A program made the position numbers and the translations under genes. A stretch of DNA of 64,000 nt from positions 558,001 through 622,000 of the forward strand of contig NZ_CP100351.1 of assembly GCF_024204645.1 (NCBI RefSeq). The letters run 5' to 3'. Positions 1 through 9,336 of this stretch are shown piece after piece. Each line of letters opens with the position of its first letter. The first letter of the stretch is position 1. Source of the stretch: Desulfomicrobium sp. ZS1 (GTDB lineage Bacteria; Desulfobacterota; Desulfovibrionia; Desulfovibrionales; Desulfomicrobiaceae). Under the pieces are notes generated by a model. It did no database searches, was not told the DNA's origin, and saw nothing but the letters and a program-made list of their open reading frames with translations.

Positions 1-282
1 CCAGACCGGCAGGGCCGGAAAGTCCAGCGGGTCCTGGTAGAGCATGCCCACGCCCAGACGCGCGGCCATGGCCGGGGTCAGGCCCGGATGCTCCTCGCCG
101 CGCAGGGTGATGACTCCGGAGTCGGGCACGGTATGGCCGGCCAGAATACGCATGAGCGTGCTCTTGCCGGCCCCGTTTTCTCCCACCAGGGCGTAGATGC
201 GGCCGGGTTCCAGGGTCAGGCTGATACCGTCGTTGGCCCGGACCCGGCCGTAGTGCTTACTGATGTCGCGTAAGACGATCAT
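1..282 (-). CDS. ABC transporter ATP-binding protein, 5' part only (partial)
   Basis: The first 94 codons of an ABC ATPase; the rest lies beyond the left edge. It starts at the ATG at 282, one base after the stop of the upstream substrate-binding protein, so the two are translationally coupled. A Walker A motif (GENGAGKST) is visible around residues 36-44, and a Q-loop (LYQDP) near the cut end. Coupling to a BMP-family binding protein suggests the ATPase of a nucleoside or simple-sugar importer, usually a double ABC protein of about 500 residues. The substrate cannot be read from the sequence. Confidence 0.9.
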   Translation of the reverse strand, partial: MIVLRDISKHYGRVRANDGISLTLEPGRIYALVGENGAGKSTLMRILAGHTVPDSGVITLRGEEHPGLTPAMAARLGVGMLYQDPLDFPALPVW

Positions 283-283
283 G

Positions 284-1453
284 TCACTGCGCGCTGGACT
301 GGCCTTCCATGCCGTGAAGCAGCTGCGGCAGCGACCAGACCTGCTCGTCCGTGGCCGTGTCGCCGGCCTTCAGGAAGGGCGTGCCGTCCTGGAAGTTGAG
401 CGGTCCGCTGAAGAGATTGATCTTGTGCGCGCCCAGGTCGGCCACAAAGGCGTCAAGCCGGGCTTTGTTCTCGGCGGACAGCCCTTCGCCGACCATGAAG
501 CCCACCGTGGATGCGTCGTGATTGTTGATGTCGGCCCAGTGCGGAGCTTCCCACTGGAAGTCCTGCTTCCAGGAACCGTCCTGCACCGCCTTGGCCTGAC
601 GCAAAAAGGACGGGCCCCAATTGAAGTAGGGCACGCCGATGCAGGTCGGGCCCTGGCCTTCGCAGGCCTTGGCGTAGTCGTACGGGACGGCCCAGGCTTC
701 GCGGCCCTGGTCGCGCTTCTGGCGCGCCACAGCCACTGCCTCGGGGGTGTCGATGCCGGAAATGACGACATCGTATCCGCCGTCGAAGAAAGAGCCCGCG
801 ACCTGGGCCGGGTCCGTGGTCACGCCGGGGATGTTGAACCAGAAGCCGATCCAGCTGACCTTGAATTTGAGGTCTTCGGCCTTCTTGCCCAGCACCTCGG
901 TCCAGGCGTAGCGGGCGCCCAGGAAGGCGGAAGCGGCCAGACGGCGGGTTTCCTCATTGATCAGCGGACCCAGGTAGGCGACCTTGCCCGTCTTGGAGGT
1001 CAGGGCTGCGGTGAAACCGGCCATCATCTTGCCGTATTCCATGCGGCCGAACAGGTTGCCCAGATTGGCCGGGGCCTTGCCGGTGATGACGTCGTCGCCG
1101 GAGACATGCACGAACGTCTTGTCCGGGTGCAGGCTCGCAGCTTCGCGGATGCCGTCCTTCATGTCGTCGGAGCCCGCGATGATCAGGTCCGCGCCCTTTT
1201 CTACCAGATCATCGACGATTTGAGGAATGGTCAGGCCGGGACGGTCGGCGGGGTTGACCTTGTCCAGATAGATCAGCTTCGTGCCGGGGAGTTTTTCCTC
1301 GACGTATTTGCCGCCTTCGTACTGGGCCTGGCTGTAGCCCTTGTCATTGTAGGGGCCGACCAGAATCAGGCCGATGGTGAGGTCCTTGGCCATGGCCAGG
1401 GATGGGCAGAGCAGCACGGTCATAAGACCAAGGGAGACCAGAAAACGCTTCAT
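284..1453 (-). CDS. BMP family ABC transporter substrate-binding lipoprotein-like protein
   Basis: A 389-residue periplasmic binding protein of the BMP/PnrA family. It opens with a signal peptide (MKRFLVSLGLMTVLLCPSLAMA) and the mature start KDLTIGLILVGPYNDKGYSQ matches the family's first strand and ligand loop. The start at 1453 has a strong GGAGGAAA Shine-Dalgarno at about 1457-1464; the open frame runs further upstream but without a ribosome site. The family binds purine nucleosides or related small ligands for an ABC importer, and the ATPase follows one base downstream. The ligand is inferred only from the family. No lipobox cysteine is evident. Confidence 0.9.
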   Translation of the reverse strand: MKRFLVSLGLMTVLLCPSLAMAKDLTIGLILVGPYNDKGYSQAQYEGGKYVEEKLPGTKLIYLDKVNPADRPGLTIPQIVDDLVEKGADLIIAGSDDMKDGIREAASLHPDKTFVHVSGDDVITGKAPANLGNLFGRMEYGKMMAGFTAALTSKTGKVAYLGPLINEETRRLAASAFLGARYAWTEVLGKKAEDLKFKVSWIGFWFNIPGVTTDPAQVAGSFFDGGYDVVISGIDTPEAVAVARQKRDQGREAWAVPYDYAKACEGQGPTCIGVPYFNWGPSFLRQAKAVQDGSWKQDFQWEAPHWADINNHDASTVGFMVGEGLSAENKARLDAFVADLGAHKINLFSGPLNFQDGTPFLKAGDTATDEQVWSLPQLLHGMEGQSSAQ

Positions 1454-1737
1454 GTTTTCCTCCGGGTGTGTCGGGCGTGGAAACCACGCGCCTGGATGTG
1501 GCGGCCGCGAAACGCGGTGTTTGCGGAAGCCGGGTGAAATAGGGGGATGTGTCGGAAAAGTAAATCCCGACTTTGCCACCATGGGCTGCGAAGTCAACAA
1601 AAGGAATGACCAAGCCGGTGCCGGGGAACAAAAGAATGTAAGACGATTGAGGTAATGGTGTAGGACACGTTGCCAAGATCTGGAGAGTGTGGTCAAACAG
1701 CGGTGAATGTATTGTCCAAGCGTGCAAGGGAGCGGTC

Positions 1738-2424
1738 ATGACTGAAAAGAGAGGCGTCAATCTGGCATCGCGCAGGGAATCCTTGTATTCGTTGATGCTT
1801 AACGCCGAGCGTGAAGAGGCTCTGGGGCTCTTGCTGGAACACGCGGGGGCGCACGGTTTCCAGTCGGCGGTCAGTGATCTGCTCGAACCGGTGCTGGAGC
1901 GGGCGGGAGAAGCCTGGCATCTGGAAAATTTATCCCTGGCCCAAGGCTATGTGGCCGGGAAGATCGCCGAGGACCTTCTGGTCGCCGCTGCCGAGTCCGG
2001 CGGGGATTTGCCGCTGGATGTCAAGGGGCCGGTGGTGCTTGGCAATGTGGAGGATGATTATCATTCGCTGGGGCGCAAGATGGTCGCGGTATTTCTGCGC
2101 GCCGCCGGCTGGAAGGTCATTGATCTGGGCAACGACGTGATACCGCAGGATTTTGTCGCGGCGGCCCTGGCGCACAATGCGAGGGTTATCGGGGTCTCGG
2201 CCATGATGCTGACTACGGCCGAGAACATCCGCGCCCTGCGGACCGAGATCGATGCCCAAGGACTTCGCGGCAAGGTTCAGCTGGCCGTGGGCGGAGCTGT
2301 CTTCAAGCTGCGGCCGGAGCTCATGCTTGAGGTCGGCGGCGACGGCACGGCATCCAGCGCCATCCAGGCCCCGGAGCTGTTTGACCGGCTTTGGGCCAAA
2401 AGCCTTGAGGCGGACGGGATATGA
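1738..2424 (+). CDS. Corrinoid (B12-binding) protein, MtaC/MetH-cobalamin type
   Basis: A 228-residue two-domain corrinoid carrier: a helical cap (about residues 10-90) and a Rossmann B12-binding domain (about 97-215). The cobalamin signature DxHxxG is present as D107-Y-H109-S-L-G112, with His109 the expected lower axial ligand. The start at 1738 follows AAGGGAG. It overlaps the methyltransferase-like gene by 4 bp (ATGA). Such proteins shuttle methyl groups between a substrate-specific methyltransferase and a second methyltransferase. Here the chain ends in a sensor kinase, so the protein may present a methyl-corrinoid state for sensing rather than for catabolism; that is inference. Confidence 0.9.
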   Translation: MTEKRGVNLASRRESLYSLMLNAEREEALGLLLEHAGAHGFQSAVSDLLEPVLERAGEAWHLENLSLAQGYVAGKIAEDLLVAAAESGGDLPLDVKGPVVLGNVEDDYHSLGRKMVAVFLRAAGWKVIDLGNDVIPQDFVAAALAHNARVIGVSAMMLTTAENIRALRTEIDAQGLRGKVQLAVGGAVFKLRPELMLEVGGDGTASSAIQAPELFDRLWAKSLEADGI

Positions 2425-3440
2425 CCGGCATGGAGCGCGTGCTTTGCGCCCTGCATGGGCAGCCTTCGGACCGCCGGGCTTTCACTTTGGCCCTGAGTCT
2501 CTACGGATCCAGACTTTCCGGGTGCAAGGCCCGGGAGTATTATTCCGCGCCCAGGCGTTATCTTGAAGGACAGCGTGAGGTCGTGCGCTTCATCGATCCG
2601 GATATCGTGTTCTCCCCCTTTGCCCTGCCCTTTGAAGCCTTGGCCTACGGCGGGGAAGGGATCTGGTTGGACAATTTTCCTCCCAACGTCCGCAAACCTC
2701 CGTTTCGCGGGCAGGACGAGGTCCAGTCGCTAGGCGAGGGCTTGCTGCAGAATGAAGGAGTAGCCTATCTCGTCGAGTCCACGCGTCTTCTGGCGGCGGA
2801 GTGGGGCTCTGCAAAGCCTGTCTGCGCGGTGGTCACCGCCCCCGTGGATCTGCCGGCCATGCTGCTGGGCATCGAGACCTGGCTTGAGATCCTGCTTTTT
2901 GACCACGAGCGCGCCGCGCGTCTCATGGATCTGGCTACGGACCATTTCCTGCGCCTGACCGGAGCCTATTTTGCTGCCGGCGCCGCCTTTGTGGCCATTC
3001 CGGTCATGTTCGCCAACCTGCGCATCGTCACCCCGGCCCTGCTTGAAAAAACCATCCTGCCCGAACTGGCCCGGGCCTTTGCGCAGGCGCAGGGCCCGCT
3101 TGTCTACCATCACGGCGGCAACCGCATTCTGGATCATCTTCAGTTTTGCTCAGGCCTGCCGAATGTGGCCGGGTTCTTGCTCGACCCTCGCGACGATCTG
3201 TCTCGGGCCCGGGAAATTTTGGGCTCGCAGCGGCTTATGCTCGGCAATGTGAACGGCCCGGGCCTGGCACGCATGCAGCCGGACAAAGCGTATGCATCCG
3301 TGTCCACGCTTCTGGCTGACCGTGCTTCGGACAGAAATTTCGTGCTCGCCTCCTCGCACGCGGACATCCCCTATGACACAGGTCCGGACACGTTGCTGGC
3401 AGTGCGCAAGGCGGTCATGGATGCCGGTGAGGTCGCATGA
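2421..3440 (+). CDS. Uroporphyrinogen decarboxylase (URO-D) family methyltransferase-like protein, MtaA/CmuA type
   Basis: A 339-residue TIM-barrel protein of the URO-D/MtaA family, which transfers methyl groups from a corrinoid protein to coenzyme M, tetrahydrofolate or similar. It overlaps the corrinoid gene upstream and the DUF1638 gene downstream by 4 bp each. At the position of the usual zinc-site HxCxN motif it reads H230-H231-G-G-N, without the cysteine. The distal ligand, normally in a PGCG-type loop, is replaced by S-S-H313-A-D. The metal site is therefore altered or absent, so the chemistry may differ from MtaA or the protein may be regulatory. Heme-pathway HemE is unlikely given the neighbours. 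Confidence 0.82.
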   Translation: MTGMERVLCALHGQPSDRRAFTLALSLYGSRLSGCKAREYYSAPRRYLEGQREVVRFIDPDIVFSPFALPFEALAYGGEGIWLDNFPPNVRKPPFRGQDEVQSLGEGLLQNEGVAYLVESTRLLAAEWGSAKPVCAVVTAPVDLPAMLLGIETWLEILLFDHERAARLMDLATDHFLRLTGAYFAAGAAFVAIPVMFANLRIVTPALLEKTILPELARAFAQAQGPLVYHHGGNRILDHLQFCSGLPNVAGFLLDPRDDLSRAREILGSQRLMLGNVNGPGLARMQPDKAYASVSTLLADRASDRNFVLASSHADIPYDTGPDTLLAVRKAVMDAGEVA

Positions 3441-4015
3441 AAGATATTTTGGCCATAACCTGCGGTATTTTTCAGGCGGAAATGGAGCAATTGGCCCCGC
3501 GATTTCCCCGTATGCACTTCGTTTTTATCGAATCCATGCTGCACATGCGCCCGGATCTGCTGCAGAACCGCATCGACGACGTGCTCGCAGAGCATCCGCG
3601 CGGCAAGACGCTTTTCATCTATGGTGACTGCACTCCACGCATTGTCGAGTTGTCCCGTCAGCCGGGCTACGCCAAGACAGCAGGCATCAACTGCTGCGAG
3701 ATAATGCTCGGCCGTGAGGATTACCGGCGTTTGCGCAGGGCCGGAGCATTTTTTTTCCTGCCGGAATGGACCCTGCGTTGGCGCGATGTTTTCGAACGCG
3801 AGCTGGGCTTTGCAGGCGTGCGCGGGGCCGGGGAAATGCTGCGTGAGGTGCACAACCACTTCATCTATCTGGACACCGGAGTCATGCCTGTGCCATCTGC
3901 GCTTCTGGATGAAATCAGTCGGGAACTGGAGATGCCCATGACCGTCTTGACGCTGGGGCTTGGCCGGTTTGAGCATAATGTCGCAAACGCCCAGGAGATG
4001 CTCGATGCACAGTAA
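3437..4015 (+). CDS. DUF1638 domain protein
   Basis: A 192-residue soluble protein I recognise as DUF1638. It carries spaced cysteines typical of that family: Cys9 in ITCGIF, a cysteine in YGDCTPRI and a CC pair in GINCCEIMLG, suggesting a metal or cofactor site. DUF1638 genes are commonly found next to corrinoid and methyltransferase genes, and here it is third in the overlapping series. Its function is unknown; roles in methyl transfer, corrinoid reactivation or signal relay are possible. It overlaps the start of the hybrid kinase by 11 bp. Confidence 0.82.
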   Translation: MKDILAITCGIFQAEMEQLAPRFPRMHFVFIESMLHMRPDLLQNRIDDVLAEHPRGKTLFIYGDCTPRIVELSRQPGYAKTAGINCCEIMLGREDYRRLRRAGAFFFLPEWTLRWRDVFERELGFAGVRGAGEMLREVHNHFIYLDTGVMPVPSALLDEISRELEMPMTVLTLGLGRFEHNVANAQEMLDAQ

Positions 4016-6041
4016 TGCCGGAGAGCCGCGGGCCTTTTACCAGCTTTTTGCCGATCTGGCCTCGGGAACTCTTGAGCATGTGACGGATCCGGTGAAGTGC
4101 GCTGAATATGTGGCGTCGCAGGTCCGGGAGCTTCTGGGGGTAAAGGCCGTGGCCGTGGTCGCCTGTCAGGGGCACGGAAGTCCGCATCGCCTTTTGGCCG
4201 TGCGTCCCTTGCGGCAGGAAGCATTGTTCAAGAAGGCCGCGGTCGAACAACTTATTCATGCCAGTCATGCCTCGCATCTGGCTATGACCGTAAGTCCGGA
4301 GGACCGGACCGTGTCCGGCGAATTGCTGCGTTCACTTGGCCTGTCGGATTCCGTGATCGTGCCGCTACGTATTGGCAGTGAAGTGATCGGCGCCCTGGTT
4401 TTGCTTGGGCTCATGGACACCAGAGGCATTGAGACCATTGTTCACAGTCTTGACCGGCTGTCGTCCTTGCTGGCCCTGATCATGCGTCAGGCCGATCAGT
4501 ACCGGGATCTGGAGCTGGCCGTGCGGGAGCGCACCGCCGAGCTGCAGGCTACCCGCGACCGGCTGGAAGAGCAGCACGCCTTCCTGTCATCCCTGCTTTC
4601 AAGTTTGCCCAACCCCGTGTTCGTGCAGGACATTCACGGCCGGATTCTGCGGTGCAACGATGCTTTCAGCGTATTGGTCGGAAAGTCCGGGCAGGAACTT
4701 GTCGGCGAGCACGAATCCCGGCTTCGGGACTCTTTTGTTCTGGAGCCGACCAAAAATGAGGGGCTGGGGCCGGACGAGTTTGAATGCCGCGCGGCGGACG
4801 GCTGCATGCGGCGCATGTTGTCTTCCTGCGCCCCGTTTCATACCAAGCAGGGTCAACTGGCCGGGTTCATAAACGTGCTGACCGATGTCTCGGATCTGGC
4901 CGCGGCGCGGCGCGCCGCCGAAGCCTCCAGCCGCGCAAAGTCGGAGTTTCTGGCCAACATGAGCCATGAGGTCCGCACGCCATTGAACGGCATCGTCGGC
5001 ATGCTGCAGCTTTTGAGTCACACGTACCTGGATGCGGAGCAGAAGGAGTTTGTGTTCACGGCCATCCGCTCATCCAAACGGCTGACCCAGCTCCTGACCG
5101 ACATCCTCGAGATTTCACGCATCGAGGCAGGCAAGCTGGACATTGTCGTTCAGGAATTTCATTTCGTGGACCTGCGCGACTCCGTGCGCGACCTCTTTGT
5201 CATCCCGGCCAAGGCCAAAGGGCTTGAGCTCTCGTTTGAAATCGACGAGTCCATTCCTTCGCATGTGGTGGGCGACGAGGGCCGACTGCGGCAGATTCTT
5301 TTCAATCTGGTCGGCAACGCCACGAAGTTCACGCCCCGGGGCAGCGTTCAGGTTACGGCCCGGCGACTGGACCTGGGTGAACAGATGTACGTCGAATTCA
5401 CGGTCCGGGACACAGGTGTCGGCATCCCCCGGGAGCGGCAGGATGACATATTCAACGCCTTCACCCAGGTCGATGGTTCGGCCGTGCGCCAGCACGGCGG
5501 TGTCGGCCTGGGCCTGGCCATCGTCAGGCGTCTGGTGGACATGATGGATGGGACGATAACGGTTCAGAGCGAGCCCGGCCAGGGCACGAGTATGACCGTC
5601 AGGGTTCCGCTGCTTCCCGGCCGATCGGTGTGCGAGGTTCTTGAAGAGCCTCCGCTGCCGGAGGTCCGGGACAAGCACGTCCTGGTGGTGGAGGATGACC
5701 CTGTCAACCAGTTGGCCCTGACCCGGATGCTCAGAAAGCTTGGCCATTTTTCGACGCTGGCCCGCAATGGCCAGGAGGCCCTCGACCTGCTGTCGCTGGA
5801 GGATTTCGATTGCGTGCTCATGGACATCCAGATGCCGATCATGGACGGACTTGAAGCCACCAGCCGAATCCGTTCCGGCACCATCGGTCGCGTGTCTCCT
5901 GAAATTCCGGTCATCGCCCTGACCGGACACGCCATGCCGGGAGACCGGGAGCATTTTTTGGCCTGCGGCATGACGGCGTATCTTTCCAAACCTGTGGATA
6001 TGAATTCGCTGTCTCGCCTCATCGCACAGCTTACATCCTGA
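4005..6041 (+). CDS. Hybrid sensor histidine kinase (GAF-PAS-HisKA-HATPase-REC)
   Basis: A 678-residue cytoplasmic hybrid kinase with no membrane segment. In order: GAF-like domain (about 10-165), coiled coil (about 165-190), PAS (about 195-305), HisKA with phosphorylatable His321 in NMSHEVRTP, HATPase_c with the G boxes ([14 protein letters not shown]), and a C-terminal receiver (about 555-675) with phosphoacceptor Asp607 in LMDIQMP. The start at 4005 has CAGGAG 8 bp upstream; an ATG at 3978 is an alternative. Being last in the corrinoid/URO-D/DUF1638 series, it probably reports on one-carbon substrate or corrinoid state. No output protein is adjacent, so a downstream phosphotransfer partner must be elsewhere. 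Confidence 0.92.
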   Translation: MHSNAGEPRAFYQLFADLASGTLEHVTDPVKCAEYVASQVRELLGVKAVAVVACQGHGSPHRLLAVRPLRQEALFKKAAVEQLIHASHASHLAMTVSPEDRTVSGELLRSLGLSDSVIVPLRIGSEVIGALVLLGLMDTRGIETIVHSLDRLSSLLALIMRQADQYRDLELAVRERTAELQATRDRLEEQHAFLSSLLSSLPNPVFVQDIHGRILRCNDAFSVLVGKSGQELVGEHESRLRDSFVLEPTKNEGLGPDEFECRAADGCMRRMLSSCAPFHTKQGQLAGFINVLTDVSDLAAARRAAEASSRAKSEFLANMSHEVRTPLNGIVGMLQLLSHTYLDAEQKEFVFTAIRSSKRLTQLLTDILEISRIEAGKLDIVVQEFHFVDLRDSVRDLFVIPAKAKGLELSFEIDESIPSHVVGDEGRLRQILFNLVGNATKFTPRGSVQVTARRLDLGEQMYVEFTVRDTGVGIPRERQDDIFNAFTQVDGSAVRQHGGVGLGLAIVRRLVDMMDGTITVQSEPGQGTSMTVRVPLLPGRSVCEVLEEPPLPEVRDKHVLVVEDDPVNQLALTRMLRKLGHFSTLARNGQEALDLLSLEDFDCVLMDIQMPIMDGLEATSRIRSGTIGRVSPEIPVIALTGHAMPGDREHFLACGMTAYLSKPVDMNSLSRLIAQLTS

Positions 6042-6121
6042 TGCATCCTGTTGTAACCACCCTGTTGGCATGATGGGTTTTCCACATGGTGATTGAAAAT
6101 TTGAATGCAAAGAGGTTTTCC

Positions 6122-6871
6122 ATGAGATGGATGCAAGTCGCTTCACACAGGTCATATCTATTTTTTCTGACCTGCCTGTTTGGCCTTGAATTTATTTTCC
6201 TGGCCATTGAGCCCTATCACAGAAAGGATTGGGTTCTGGAAAATGTTCTTGTCGTGGTTTTTCTGCTTGTCTTATTTCTTTCCGCGAAAAAATTTCCCTT
6301 TTCCAGAATTTCCTACACGCTCATTTTCGTCTTTTTGGCCATCCACGAGATCGGTTCCCATTACACGTATTCCGAGGTCCCCTACGACGCGTGGTTCCAG
6401 TCCGCCTTCGGCACGACGTTTAACGAGCTGGTCGGTTGGGAGCGTAACAATTTTGACCGCATCGTGCATTTTCTCTACGGGCTGTTGCTGGCCTATCCCA
6501 TCCGCGAGGTCTATTTTCGTGTCGCCCACGCGGATGGGTTCTGGGGCTATTTTCTGCCCCTTGATTTCGCCATGTCGACGTCCATGCTCTATGAATTGAT
6601 CGAATGGGGAGCTGCGGAATTCTTTGGCGGGGATCTGGGTGTTGCCTATCTCGGCACTCAGGGCGATGTCTGGGACGCGCACAAGGATATGCTCCTGGCC
6701 AGCGTCGGGGCGCTCCTCGCCATGCTGGTCACTTTGGGCCTGAACATGTGGTTGCAGAAGGATTTCGCACGCGAATGGTCCCGCAGTCTTGAGGTCAAGC
6801 ATCCAGAACCCATGGGTGAGGATGAGATCGTGCGCATGCTGGAAGGGCCGGGCGGAAGCGGACAGGCTTAG
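6122..6871 (+). CDS. DUF2238 (YjdF-like) inner-membrane protein
   Basis: A 249-residue integral membrane protein with about six hydrophobic segments. It has DUF2238 hallmarks: a conserved histidine/tyrosine loop (HEIGSHYTYSEVPYD), GWERNNFDRIVHFLYG, YELIEWG and TQGDVWDAHKDM, the last ones acidic or histidine-rich motifs near the membrane face. The chosen start at 6122 follows AAAGAGG with 6-bp spacing; an upstream in-frame ATG at 6086 lacks a ribosome site. Function is unknown for the family. It is monocistronic, followed by hairpins before a convergent operon. Confidence 0.85.
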   Translation: MRWMQVASHRSYLFFLTCLFGLEFIFLAIEPYHRKDWVLENVLVVVFLLVLFLSAKKFPFSRISYTLIFVFLAIHEIGSHYTYSEVPYDAWFQSAFGTTFNELVGWERNNFDRIVHFLYGLLLAYPIREVYFRVAHADGFWGYFLPLDFAMSTSMLYELIEWGAAEFFGGDLGVAYLGTQGDVWDAHKDMLLASVGALLAMLVTLGLNMWLQKDFAREWSRSLEVKHPEPMGEDEIVRMLEGPGGSGQA

Positions 6872-6908
6872 CAGGCCGCCCAAAAATGGCGATCTGCTTC
6901 GTCAGCGA

Positions 6909-6960
6909 AAAAAGCCAGACCGCTTATGTATGCGCAATACACGGCGCGTCCTGGCTTTTT
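6909..6960 (+). terminator. Hairpin with A/T-flanked arms (possible bidirectional terminator)
   Basis: Arms 6909-6918 (AAAAAGCCAG) and 6951-6960 (CTGGCTTTTT) pair perfectly over 10 bp around a 32-base loop. The T-run ends the + strand arm. It lies 38 bp after the DUF2238 stop. The long loop makes it a weaker terminator than the next hairpin. Confidence 0.45.
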
Positions 6961-7052
6961 CCGCTTCCTCGCATCTCACCATTTTTGAACGGGCTGCGAA
7001 TTTTGAATTTTTCAACAGTCAGTTAGCCTCCGTCCTTGTCGGATCGTTTATT

Positions 7053-7084
7053 GCCCCTGGTCTCCAAAGGATCAGGGGCTTTTT
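7053..7084 (+). terminator. Rho-independent terminator
   Basis: GCCCCTG (7053-7059) pairs with CAGGGGC (7073-7079), followed by TTTTT (7080-7084). It is oriented to stop transcription from the DUF2238 gene before the convergent ABC operon, whose last gene ends at 7100. Confidence 0.75.
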
Positions 7085-7099
7085 GCCGTCTGGGGCGGC

Positions 7100-8212
7100 C
7101 TATCCGGACCGCCTGCGGAAGATGATCACCGCGATCGTCAGCGTCCCCGCCGCGATGAGCACCAGCGGGATGGCGCTGCGGAGCACGAACCCGGTGGACA
7201 CGTCTTTCAAGAATATGCTTTTCACGATGACGATGAAGTGGCGGACGGGATTGATCAAAGTCGCGGTCTGTAGCCACTGGGGCATGTTCTCCACCGGCGA
7301 GGCGTAGCCCGAAAGCAGGATGGCCGGCATGATGAAGGCGAACGCCCCCAGAAAAGCCTGTTGCTGGGTGGCGCAGATGGCGCTGATGAAGAATCCGACT
7401 CCGGCCAGGGCCAGGAAATAGATGATCGAGCTGGCGTAGATGAGCAGCAGTGAGCCCGAGAGGGGCACTTCGTAAACGAAAATGGCGGCCAGGATGATGA
7501 CCGTGGCCTGGAACATGCCCACCACCAGCACGGCGAAGATTTTGCCGATCATGATCATCTCCGGGGTCAGGGGCGAGACCAGGAGCTGGTCCAGGGTCCC
7601 GTGCTCGCGTTCCCTGGCTACGGACAGGGCCGTGAGGATGAGCGCGCTCACGGTCAGGATGATGGCCACAAGGCTCGGCAGGATGAACCACTGGTATTCG
7701 AGGTTCGGGTTGTAGCGGTGGCGGATGAGTATCTCCGATGCGGGCGGTCGTCCTGCGGCCAGGCTTTGTTCGTTGAAATACTGCGTGGTGATGTCCTGGA
7801 TATAACTGGCCGCGATCTGGCTGCTGTTGGAACGGCGGCCGTCAAGGATGACCTGCATGGGCGCGGGGAGCCCCGCTGCCGCCTTGCGCGAGAAGTCCGG
7901 CCCGAAGCGGACCACCGCGATGGCTTTCTGGTTGTCGAGTATCCCCTCGATCTGTCCTGCCCCAGACAGTTGGATGACCTCCGTGAAGGCCAGGGCGCGG
8001 GCGAAGCGCTGGGTCAGTTCCATCGAAGCCGCGCCGCCGTCTTCGCTGAGCACGGCCAGGGTGTTGTTCTTCACTTCCAGAGTGGCGGCCAGGGGGAAGA
8101 GGATGACCTGCAGAAGAACAGGGATGACCACGAGTTTGCGGCTTTGCGGGTCGGCCAGGAGAATCTGCAGCTCCTTTCTGACCAGGGCCAGGATGCGGCG
8201 CAGCCAGATCAT
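7100..8212 (-). CDS. ABC-2 type permease (YbhR/YbhS-like), distal
   Basis: A 370-residue ABC-2 membrane subunit: an N-terminal membrane anchor (VIPVLLQVILFPLAATLEV), a large periplasmic loop (about residues 45-180), then five hydrophobic segments. The signature REREHGTLDQLLVSPLTP loop is typical of multidrug/ABC-2 exporters. The start at 8212 overlaps the preceding permease by 4 bp (ATGA). It forms a heterodimeric channel with that permease, energised by the fused ATPase. The efflux substrate is unknown. Confidence 0.9.
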   Translation of the reverse strand: MIWLRRILALVRKELQILLADPQSRKLVVIPVLLQVILFPLAATLEVKNNTLAVLSEDGGAASMELTQRFARALAFTEVIQLSGAGQIEGILDNQKAIAVVRFGPDFSRKAAAGLPAPMQVILDGRRSNSSQIAASYIQDITTQYFNEQSLAAGRPPASEILIRHRYNPNLEYQWFILPSLVAIILTVSALILTALSVAREREHGTLDQLLVSPLTPEMIMIGKIFAVLVVGMFQATVIILAAIFVYEVPLSGSLLLIYASSIIYFLALAGVGFFISAICATQQQAFLGAFAFIMPAILLSGYASPVENMPQWLQTATLINPVRHFIVIVKSIFLKDVSTGFVLRSAIPLVLIAAGTLTIAVIIFRRRSG

Positions 8213-9336
8213 GAGTCCAGCCTGCGCCTGGTCTTGAGCGCGGTCAGGGTCAGGAAGAGGACGCTCGTGCCCGTCAGGAAGAGGATGTCGGGGAGCAGGA
8301 TTTCCCAGACATCGCCAGCCAGGAAAATGGTTTGCAGGGAGCTGACGAGGTAGCGGGGCGGGAGTAGATAGGTCAGCGCCCTGATCGGCGCGGGCATGCT
8401 GGCGATGACGAAAAATGCGCCGGAGAGCATGACGGCCGGCAGAAAGGCCACATTGAGTGTCGTCTGGGCGCTGTCGAACTGGTTGCGCATGATCGAGGAG
8501 ATGAGCAAACCAATGCCGAGCATGCTCAGCAAAAAGACCGTCGTGACCAGCAAGAGCGCCCCCACCGACCCGCGAAAGGGTACGCCCATCAGATATACTG
8601 CGCTCAAGGCCACCACGGACATGGAGATCATGCCCAGCACGTAATAGGGCAGGAGTTTGGAGAGCAGTAGTTCGGTCCGGGTCACGGGCGAGGCCAGCAG
8701 GGCCTCCATGGTTCCGCGCTCCCATTCGCGGGCCACGACCAGGGAGGTCAGCATGGCGCCGATGACGGTCATGATGATGGTGATGGAGCCTGGGATGAGG
8801 TAGTGGCGGCTGATTGCCGCCGCGTTGTACCAGTAGCGCACCTGCATGTCCGCGCCCTGGACGGCGTCCCGGCCCAGGTCCCGGGCCCTGGTCTGTTGCC
8901 ATTCCTGCCAGGCGTTTTTCATGAAGGCCGCGATGAAGTTTGCCGTGTTCGGCTCGGATCCGTCGGTGATGACCTGGATGGGGGCTGTCTCCAGGTTATG
9001 GTCAACAATGCGCGAGAAGTCCTGGGCCAGGACCGCGTAGCCCCGTATTATGCCTGTCTCGAGCAGGGCGTCGAGTTTGGCCCGGTTGCCGGGGAATATT
9101 TCGAAATAGGTCGAGCCCGTCAGTTTGGCCGTGAATGACGCCGCCACCGGCCCGCCGTCCTCGTCGCACAGGCCCATGCGCAGGCGGGTGCTGTCCAGGT
9201 TCAGGCCGTAGCCGAAGATGACCAGCAGGATCATGGGCAGGATGAAGGCGATGACGCCGCTGCTCGGATCGCGCAGAATCTGGCGTGTCTCCTTCAGGCA
9301 AAGGGCGGCGAGTCTTCGCCAGGACAGGAACTTCAT
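8209..9336 (-). CDS. ABC-2 type permease (YbhS/YbhR-like), proximal
   Basis: A 375-residue paralog of the downstream permease with the same plan: anchor helix (GVIAFILPMILLVIFGYGL), periplasmic domain, then a membrane block preceded by REWERGTMEALLASPVTRTE. It overlaps the ATPase gene upstream by 4 bp and the second permease by 4 bp, so all three are translationally coupled. Together with the HlyD-type adaptor it resembles the E. coli ybhG-F-S-R drug and cation exporter. Start at 9336 is fixed by the overlap. Confidence 0.9.
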   Translation of the reverse strand: MKFLSWRRLAALCLKETRQILRDPSSGVIAFILPMILLVIFGYGLNLDSTRLRMGLCDEDGGPVAASFTAKLTGSTYFEIFPGNRAKLDALLETGIIRGYAVLAQDFSRIVDHNLETAPIQVITDGSEPNTANFIAAFMKNAWQEWQQTRARDLGRDAVQGADMQVRYWYNAAAISRHYLIPGSITIIMTVIGAMLTSLVVAREWERGTMEALLASPVTRTELLLSKLLPYYVLGMISMSVVALSAVYLMGVPFRGSVGALLLVTTVFLLSMLGIGLLISSIMRNQFDSAQTTLNVAFLPAVMLSGAFFVIASMPAPIRALTYLLPPRYLVSSLQTIFLAGDVWEILLPDILFLTGTSVLFLTLTALKTRRRLDS

